Origin: Cellulomonas humilata
GTDB taxonomy: Bacteria > Actinomycetota > Actinomycetes > Actinomycetales > Cellulomonadaceae
Assembly: GCF_013359775.1 (NCBI RefSeq)
Contig: NZ_JABMCI010000070.1
Coordinates: 1 to 64,000, forward strand
Length of the DNA: 64,000 bases
Reading direction: 5' to 3'
Position 1 is the first letter of the stretch. Every line of letters begins with the position of its first letter. The notes below the pieces were generated by a model. That model searched no databases and was not told where the DNA came from. It worked only from the letters and a program-made list of their open reading frames with translations. Positions 59,183 through 64,000 of this stretch are shown piece after piece. A program made the position numbers and the translations under genes.

Positions 59183-59212
59183 TTGACCAGCCAGTACGGC
59201 GGGAAGTACGGT
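59183..59212 (+). promoter_or_regulatory. Predicted rpmH promoter
   Basis: -35 TTGACC (59183-59188), 18-bp spacer, -10 TACGGT (59207-59212), about 140 bp upstream of rpmH. The match to the housekeeping sigma consensus is good. Confidence 0.6.
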
Positions 59213-59353
59213 ATTGCAGCCTTCTCGATGGCTCCTGCTGGCGCGCCCTGACGCCGCACGCGCACGTTGCGTGTCCTGGGAGCATCGATCCTGGCAGCCT
59301 GAACCTGGTCGCGCGGCACATGCGAGGCCCACCCGATGTAGTTGGAGACTCTC

Positions 59354-59491
59354 GTGACCAAGCGCACCTTCCAGCCGAACAACCGGCGCCGGGCCAAGAC
59401 CCACGGCTTCCGCCTGCGCATGCGCACGCGTGCCGGCCGCGCGATCCTGGCGGCTCGTCGTCGCAAGGGCCGCGCGGAGCTCTCGGCCTGA
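59354..59491 (+). CDS. rpmH: 50S ribosomal protein L34
   Basis: This is the 45-residue large-subunit ribosomal protein, (V)[19 protein letters not shown] at the start and [10 protein letters not shown] at the end, with GTG start at 59354. It is the first gene of the rpmH-rnpA-yidD-yidC-jag operon, divergent from dnaA as in most bacteria. Confidence 0.98.
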   Translation: MTKRTFQPNNRRRAKTHGFRLRMRTRAGRAILAARRRKGRAELSA

Positions 59492-59502
59492 CATCACCGT
59501 CG

Positions 59503-59868
59503 GTGCTGTCCGCTGCGCACCGGATGCGCCGCGCTGCCGACTTCGAGCAGGCGGTGCGCCGAGGTGCGCGCGGCGGACGGGACACCCTCGTGGTGCATCT
59601 GACGACCAAGACCGATCACTCGGCCTCCGGGCCGGTGGTCGGTCTTGTGGTGTCCAAGGCGGTGGGCAACGCCGTCACGCGGAACCTGGTCAAGCGGCGG
59701 CTGCGTGAGCTCGTCCGCGCTCGGCTGACCGCCCTTCCGGCCGACGCCGGGATCGTGGTGCGTGCTCTCCCGCCGGCGGCGACGAAGCCGTACGCGCTCC
59801 TGGGCGCCGACCTCGACGCCGCGCTGGAGACCGCAGAACGCCGCGCACGGCGACGAGTCATCCCATGA
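59503..59868 (+). CDS. rnpA: Ribonuclease P protein component
   Basis: This basic protein of 121 residues binds the RNase P RNA to mature tRNA 5' ends. The conserved RNR-type motif appears as [20 protein letters not shown]. The GTG at 59503 is chosen ([21 protein letters not shown]), 11 bp after rpmH. It ends in an ATGA overlap with yidD. Confidence 0.95.
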   Translation: MLSAAHRMRRAADFEQAVRRGARGGRDTLVVHLTTKTDHSASGPVVGLVVSKAVGNAVTRNLVKRRLRELVRARLTALPADAGIVVRALPPAATKPYALLGADLDAALETAERRARRRVIP

Positions 59869-60161
59869 GCACGCGTTCCATGGCCCGTGCGATCGTGCGT
59901 GCTCCTGCACAGCTGCTCCTCCTGCTGCTCAAGGGCTACCAGCGGTTCATCTCCCCGATGACGCCGCCGACCTGCAAGTTCTACCCGTCCTGCTCGCAGT
60001 ACGCCGTGATCGCGGTGCAGCGTCACGGAGCCCTGCGGGGCACGGCGCTCGCCGCCTGGCGGGTGCTCCGCTGCAACCCCTGGAACCTGGGTGGCGTGGA
60101 CGACGTTCCACCAGCACGACCCGTCCACCGCCATCTCGACGTGGCCTCGTCCACACACTGA
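59865..60161 (+). CDS. yidD: YidD membrane-protein insertion efficiency factor
   Basis: This small membrane-associated protein of 98 residues helps YidC-dependent insertion. The signature is complete: [60 protein letters not shown], with three conserved cysteines. The ATG at 59865 overlaps the rnpA stop. The C-terminal 25 residues are variable. Confidence 0.96.
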   Translation: MSTRSMARAIVRAPAQLLLLLLKGYQRFISPMTPPTCKFYPSCSQYAVIAVQRHGALRGTALAAWRVLRCNPWNLGGVDDVPPARPVHRHLDVASSTH

Positions 60162-60182
60162 TCCCCCGAGGAGTTCTCCCCG

Positions 60183-61232
60183 ATGAGCTGGTTCGACGGT
60201 CTGCTCAAACCGATCATGGTCGTCGTGGCCTGGATCATGGTCCAGTTCCACGCGCTGCTCCAAGCCATCGGGCTCGACCCCGAGAGCGGCGCCGCGTGGG
60301 GACTCTCGATCGTGGGCCTCGTGATCGTGATCCGGATCCTGCTGATCCCGCTCTTCTTCCGGCAGATCAAGGCGTCGCGCGGCATGCAGATGCTCGCCCC
60401 GGAGATGCAGGCCATCCAGAAGAAGTACAAGGGCAAGACGGACCCGGCATCCCGTGAGGCGATGAGCCGGGAGACGATGGCGCTCTACCGCGCGCACGGG
60501 ACCAACCCGTTCGCGTCGTGCCTGCCGATCCTGCTCCAGTCCCCCATCTTCTTCGCGCTCTTCCGCGTGCTCATCGAGCTCCCCCGGATCGCCAACGGTT
60601 CGTACCCGCCGATCGGCCCGATGTCGCCGGAGCTGGCAGCGCAGGCCGAAGCCGCGACGATCTTCGGTGCCCCCCTGTCCGGCACCTTCATGCAGGCTGG
60701 CGACAACTGGCACATCCGCGTGGTCACGATCGTGCTGATCATCGCGATGTCGGCGACCACGTTCCTGACGCAGCGCCAGCTGACCATGAAGAACATGCCC
60801 CCGGCCGCCCTCCAGGGACCGATGGCACAGCAGCAGAAGGTGCTCCTCTATGTCCTGCCGCTGATCTTCGCGTTCTCCGGAGTGAACTTCCCGATCGGTG
60901 TCCTCATCTACTGGACCACCACGAACCTCTGGTCGATGGGCCAGCAGTTCTACACGATCCGTCGCATGCCGGCCCCTGGCTCGCAGGCGGAGATCGCGAT
61001 GAAGGAGCGCAAGGCGCGCAAGACCAAGTCGCACGGCCTGATCGAGGATGCGCCGCCGGCGGTCATCATCGAGGAGAAGCCGCGCGGGCAGCGTGAGCAG
61101 CCGAAGCGCAAGGACCGCAACAAGCCCCGCGTCATCGAGGACCGTACGGGCACGACCGGCACCGCGAAGGACGACGAGCCCGACGGCCCCAGCGCTGCGG
61201 CGCCCAGCACCCCCACCAAGCCAAAGAAGTAG
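60183..61232 (+). CDS. yidC: Membrane protein insertase YidC
   Basis: This Oxa1-family insertase of 349 residues has about five membrane segments. Conserved parts are the first segment, WGLSIVGLVIVIRILLIPLFFRQIKASRGMQ with the functional Arg facing the groove, the EMQAIQKKYKGKTDPASREAMSRE cytosolic helical hairpin, NPFASCLPILLQSPIFFALF and PIGVLIYWTTTNLWSMGQQFY. The cytosolic C-terminus is Lys/Arg-rich (about 270-349) and may contact ribosomes. The start is the ATG at 60183 with a GAGGAG ribosome site. Confidence 0.97.
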   Translation: MSWFDGLLKPIMVVVAWIMVQFHALLQAIGLDPESGAAWGLSIVGLVIVIRILLIPLFFRQIKASRGMQMLAPEMQAIQKKYKGKTDPASREAMSRETMALYRAHGTNPFASCLPILLQSPIFFALFRVLIELPRIANGSYPPIGPMSPELAAQAEAATIFGAPLSGTFMQAGDNWHIRVVTIVLIIAMSATTFLTQRQLTMKNMPPAALQGPMAQQQKVLLYVLPLIFAFSGVNFPIGVLIYWTTTNLWSMGQQFYTIRRMPAPGSQAEIAMKERKARKTKSHGLIEDAPPAVIIEEKPRGQREQPKRKDRNKPRVIEDRTGTTGTAKDDEPDGPSAAAPSTPTKPKK

Positions 61233-61267
61233 CGCTTCCGCGCGACGTTGATCGGAGAGAGAACTCC

Positions 61268-61780
61268 ATGACTTCGACCCAGCCCGACGCCCCCGTCGAG
61301 ACGACCAGCACCAAGCGCCTCGAGGAAGAGGGCGAGATCGCCGCCGACTACCTCGAGGAGCTGCTGGACATCGCCGACCTCGACGGCGACATCGACATCG
61401 ACATCGACCACGGCCGCGCCGCCGTCGAGATCGTGTCCGAGGACCCCGCTGATCTCTCGCTCCGCCGGCTGGCCGGGCCGGACGGCGAGGTCTTGGACGC
61501 GCTCCAGGAGCTGACCCGCCTGGCCGTGCAGGCCAAGACCGGGGAGCGGAGCCGCTTGATGCTCGACGTCGCCGGCTACCGGTCCGCTCGACGGGCAGAG
61601 CTGGTCACGGTCGCCACCGAGGCCATTTCCCGTGTGAAGGAGTCCGGGCAGGCGGTCGCGCTCGACGCGATGAACCCGTTCGAGCGCAAGGTGGTGCACG
61701 ATGCCGTCGCCGCAGCGGGGATGTCGAGCGACTCCGACGGTGTGGAGCCGAACCGGCACGTGGTGATCCGTCCCGCGTGA
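61268..61780 (+). CDS. jag: Jag/SpoIIIJ-associated RNA-binding protein (KH-R3H)
   Basis: This 170-residue RNA-binding protein has an acidic N-terminus, a KH domain (about 45-105, IDIDHGRAAVEIVSEDPADLSLRRLAGPDGEVLDALQELTRL) and an R3H domain (about 110-168) with MNPFERKVVHDAV and the ending EPNRHVVIRPA. It follows yidC by 35 bp with a GGAGAGA ribosome site. In firmicutes the homologue KhpB binds sRNAs and affects cell-wall growth. A hairpin terminator follows. Confidence 0.95.
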   Translation: MTSTQPDAPVETTSTKRLEEEGEIAADYLEELLDIADLDGDIDIDIDHGRAAVEIVSEDPADLSLRRLAGPDGEVLDALQELTRLAVQAKTGERSRLMLDVAGYRSARRAELVTVATEAISRVKESGQAVALDAMNPFERKVVHDAVAAAGMSSDSDGVEPNRHVVIRPA

Positions 61781-61808
61781 CTTGAGGCGCCGACTTGGTC
61801 GGATGTCG

Positions 61809-61837
61809 AAGGGGTGGGCCCGTGGGTCCACCCCTTT
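61809..61837 (+). terminator. Terminator of the rpmH-jag operon
   Basis: 13-bp stem (AAGGGGTGGGCCC with GGGTCCACCCCTT, one G-U pair) followed by TTTGCT, 28 bp past the jag stop. Confidence 0.8.
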
Positions 61838-61845
61838 GCTGTTGG

Positions 61846-61861
61846 TGTTTCACGTGAAACA
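61846..61861. other. parS: parS site 1
   Basis: TGTTTCACGTGAAACA, a perfect match to the bacterial parS consensus bound by ParB, 9 bp after the jag terminator. Confidence 0.95.
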
Positions 61862-62165
61862 CGGGCGATGGCGGGCCGCCCGGCAGGGATGCGGCCTTCC
61901 GACCGCGGTCTGCGCCGCTGGGCGACTCCGGTTCGGGGCGCGTGTCGCCTGAACGGCTCGCGTGAGGCGGAAGGCGAGCTTGGCTGGGCGGGCGGCGATC
62001 TCCGGTCTCCGCGCCGTGAGCTTCCGCCCCTCGTCCTCAACCTTCATGCGCGGGCTCCTGGCTCCGAGCAAGCGACACGGGTCCGCGACCGCCCGGCGGT
62101 GGTACCTGGATGCGGGCGGCCCGTGAGCGCAGCGGATGCCGGGCGCGTCCGCTGATCGGACCTGT

Positions 62166-62181
62166 CGTTTCACGTGAAACC
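62166..62181. other. parS: parS site 2
   Basis: CGTTTCACGTGAAACC: the inner 14 bases match parS exactly. Confidence 0.92.
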
Positions 62182-62413
62182 GACCACGTTCGGGTCCTGG
62201 TGACGGTAGTGAAGAGGATGCGGCAACCCCTGTCTCCTGGTGTGCGCGCGTGTCGCCTAAGACTCCGACCAGCTTGATTGATCAGCAGGCGTGTGGTCGT
62301 CGGAGCGATGACTCTGCGCCCCGGCGTACCGCCTGTGCCGTTGGATACCCCGCCAGCCTCATCGATCTCCACCAGTCACAGCGAGGCGGCTCGGGATGTC
62401 GGACTGGGCCTGC

Positions 62414-62429
62414 TGTTTCACGTGAAACG
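62414..62429. other. parS: parS site 3
   Basis: TGTTTCACGTGAAACG: 15 of 16 bases match the consensus. Confidence 0.93.
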
Positions 62430-62488
62430 GACGCTGCCGGACCCTCGCTGCCCGCCCCAATCGCGACTGCCCGCCATACTCTCGTCTC

Positions 62489-62504
62489 GGTTTCACGTGA
62501 AATA
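62489..62504. other. parS: parS site 4 (one inner mismatch)
   Basis: GGTTTCACGTGAAATA: the inner 14-mer has one change (final C to T), only 75 bp from site 3. Confidence 0.75.
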
Positions 62505-63060
62505 GCGCGCGGCGAGAGCACGTCGATGGGCGCGCGCGTCAGTCGAGGGCCTCGGGTTGGTCGTGCGGCAAGCCGGCCTACTCAACGCGGGGTGCACTTG
62601 AGAGCAGGTCAAGCCGACGCAGCTGGGATCTGCTCGCGCGCCTCGTTGGCCAGCCAAGGCCGGACGCTCCTGCTGCGCCCGGTGCATCAGTTCTCGGATC
62701 CCACGTGTGCGAGACAAGCGGGGCATCGCATGGCTCCCGGTCGTGCCTGCTCGTACCTACCGCTTGTTGGCGCCTTGGTAGCGAGCGCCAACCCGCTACT
62801 CCCGCGGACCAACCCCGCCCCCGGTGGTCAGGCCGAGATGCCGGACGACATGCCGACGGGTGCGGTCGCGTCGCTACCGACTGGGCCACATCCGAGTCCT
62901 CGCAGACGCGTGAGACCCGCGGGCAGCCTGCGGGCGGCCGGTGAGTTCCGACACCGGCGTGCATACCGGCGCGTGCCTCCGGTCCGCACGGCAAGCCGCC
63001 TGTGGGGAGTGGTCAGTGCGGATAGTCATGGATGCCCTCGAAGGCCGCTCCCTGCGCAGG

Positions 63061-63076
63061 TGTTTCACGTGAAACC
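63061..63076. other. parS: parS site 5
   Basis: TGTTTCACGTGAAACC: 15 of 16 bases match the consensus. Confidence 0.93.
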
Positions 63077-63976
63077 GGGTGTGGGGCGGTTCGCGTGGTC
63101 ATGAGCATGCAGGTCTGGACTACGGGTAGCCGAGTGCCTCGCGTTGCACCAGCTCGGCCCGGTGACTGTGAGGAGGGTGCTTCCTGTGGTGTTGAGCCGC
63201 TCCCAGCCTCGATGCTGCGCACTCTCCGAGGGTTGAACGCTCGTCGCCTCGAGAGTCACGATGTCAGGGGGTTGTCGATCGGCGTGACTCCCGAGGGTAC
63301 GACCGGCGCCACGGGCTTCGGGTGGAGGTGCTCGATGTGAGGCGATCCCGCTGACTGGCCGCCGCGCGGGATCCATAGGTCCACCGAGTCTGGCGGGCGG
63401 GTACCCGCCGCCTGGCCTCCGGGCTGGGTCCGCGATTTCCACCGAGCTGGCTGGTAGCGCATTGCGCCGTATCCACCTAGGCCATGGGCGATCGCGGGGC
63501 CTCCAAGGCCAACTACTGGATCGAGATGAGCTTCGGTTGCGGAGCCGACGACCTCACTCACCTGGCGGATTCCGTGAGCTTTGGCCCATGCCCCAGAGCC
63601 GGTGACCAGCGTCGCCGGCCGGTCCTCGCCGCGGGTCGGCTATGCCGGAAGACGCCGAGCACGCGATCGGAGGGTTCCGAGTCAGCTTGCTGGAGAGGGA
63701 AGGTTCGCCAGCGAACCGCCGGCGACTGCCGGTCCTCCCGGAAGCGGACCGGATCCTGCGCCGTCCCGGCCGGACCCCGCGAGTGCGAGGGTTCGCGGAC
63801 GCTACTGAGATGGCAGCGGAGCTCTAGTGCGTGCACACCCGGCGAGTCCTTCTCGTCCGCCGTCACTCACGTTGGTATCGAGCAGCGGCAAAGTCCGACG
63901 ATCAGCGGGGACGCCTTGCGTGGCCCGCGGCACGAGCGGAAGGGGAGCGCGCTCTGCTCGTTGACCGGACTAGCGC

Positions 63977-63992
63977 CGTTCCACGTGAAACC
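63977..63992. other. parS: parS site 6 (one inner mismatch)
   Basis: CGTTCCACGTGAAACC: one mismatch in the inner 14-mer (T to C). It is near the window edge, so further sites may follow. Confidence 0.75.
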
Positions 63993-64000
63993 TCAACGCA

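Larger units (their letters stand above)
61862..64000. other. Gene-poor segment carrying the parS cluster
   Basis: No frame in this 2.1-kb stretch gives a recognisable protein; the open frames are short, Arg/Gly/Pro-rich and lack good ribosome sites. Base composition is lower in G+C than the flanking genes (63% in 63181-63240 by count). It contains parS sites 2-6. In most actinobacteria rsmG, parA and parB follow jag directly, but none is seen here; they may lie beyond the window. I see no tRNA, insertion sequence or array. Confidence 0.7.

Noticed and set aside
61814..62155. Plus-strand frame of 113 codons after jag
   Set aside because: It overlaps the jag terminator and parS site 1, begins inside the hairpin and resembles no protein I know, including RsmG.
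63256..63561. Minus-strand frame of 101 codons in the parS region
   Set aside because: No recognisable motif, poor start context and composition not like genes of this window; not strong enough to call.

Overview
This is a very G+C-rich actinobacterial chromosome segment that contains the replication-origin neighbourhood. A Cellulomonas-type organism is the best guess. The evidence is the conserved origin order (rpmH-rnpA-yidD-yidC-jag on one side, dnaA-dnaN-gnd-recF-dciA-gyrB-gyrA on the other), a secreted GH9 cellulase with the domain order of C. fimi CenB (GH9-CBM3-three FnIII-CBM2), a secreted pectate lyase, and the actinobacterial fhaA/fhaB/pstP/rodA/pbpA/pknA/pknB cluster.

Layout. 1-13.3 kb holds mainly secreted proteins on the minus strand: a degenerate nuclease-like lipoprotein running off the edge, a large subtilisin-like protease with a divergent regulator, an FAD monooxygenase, a 1187-residue surface protein and a pectate lyase. 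13.5-17.9 kb is a four-gene operon for a 2-oxoacid (pyruvate-type) oxidoreductase with its own NAD(P)-linked iron-sulfur subunit, preceded by two DosR-type palindromes. 18-21.2 kb is a TIR-WD40 protein lying 3' of a tRNA-Leu gene. 21.4-30.1 kb is the cell-wall and Ser/Thr kinase operon. 30.2-34.7 kb has trpG, a small membrane protein, a class E sortase, a DUF881 protein, crgA, a rhomboid protease and a cyclophilin. 34.8-39.1 kb has a coiled-coil membrane protein and the GH9 cellulase. 39.2-43.3 kb is a HisF/HisH-like pair behind an ABC-2 exporter. 43.3-46.6 kb has an acetyltransferase, a two-component system and a GyrI-like protein. 46.6-58.9 kb is tRNA-Ala, a DLW-39 peptide, tRNA-Ile, DUF3566, gyrA, gyrB, dciA, recF, gnd, dnaN, the probable oriC and dnaA. 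59.35-61.8 kb is rpmH to jag. 61.8-64 kb has no convincing gene but carries six parS sites.

How the parts work together. The origin side supplies replication initiation (DnaA, DnaN, DciA, RecF, gyrase) next to a probable centromere (parS cluster) and membrane-protein insertion (YidC, YidD, Jag). The kinase cluster links peptidoglycan sensing (PknB PASTA domains) to elongation enzymes (RodA, PbpA), with PstP as the opposing phosphatase and FHA proteins as phospho-readers. The pectate lyase and cellulase share a LacI-type operator motif, which suggests joint control by plant-polysaccharide sugars. The oxidoreductase operon looks hypoxia-controlled, as expected of a facultative anaerobe.

Items most worth a second look: the parS cluster in a gene-free gap where rsmG would be expected; a HisF homologue with the second catalytic Asp (130) replaced by Gln, in an apparent operon with an exporter; the DosR-type box pair; the shared LacI-type operators; and the TIR-WD40 protein beside a tRNA. 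All domain and homology calls were made by eye, without database searches.
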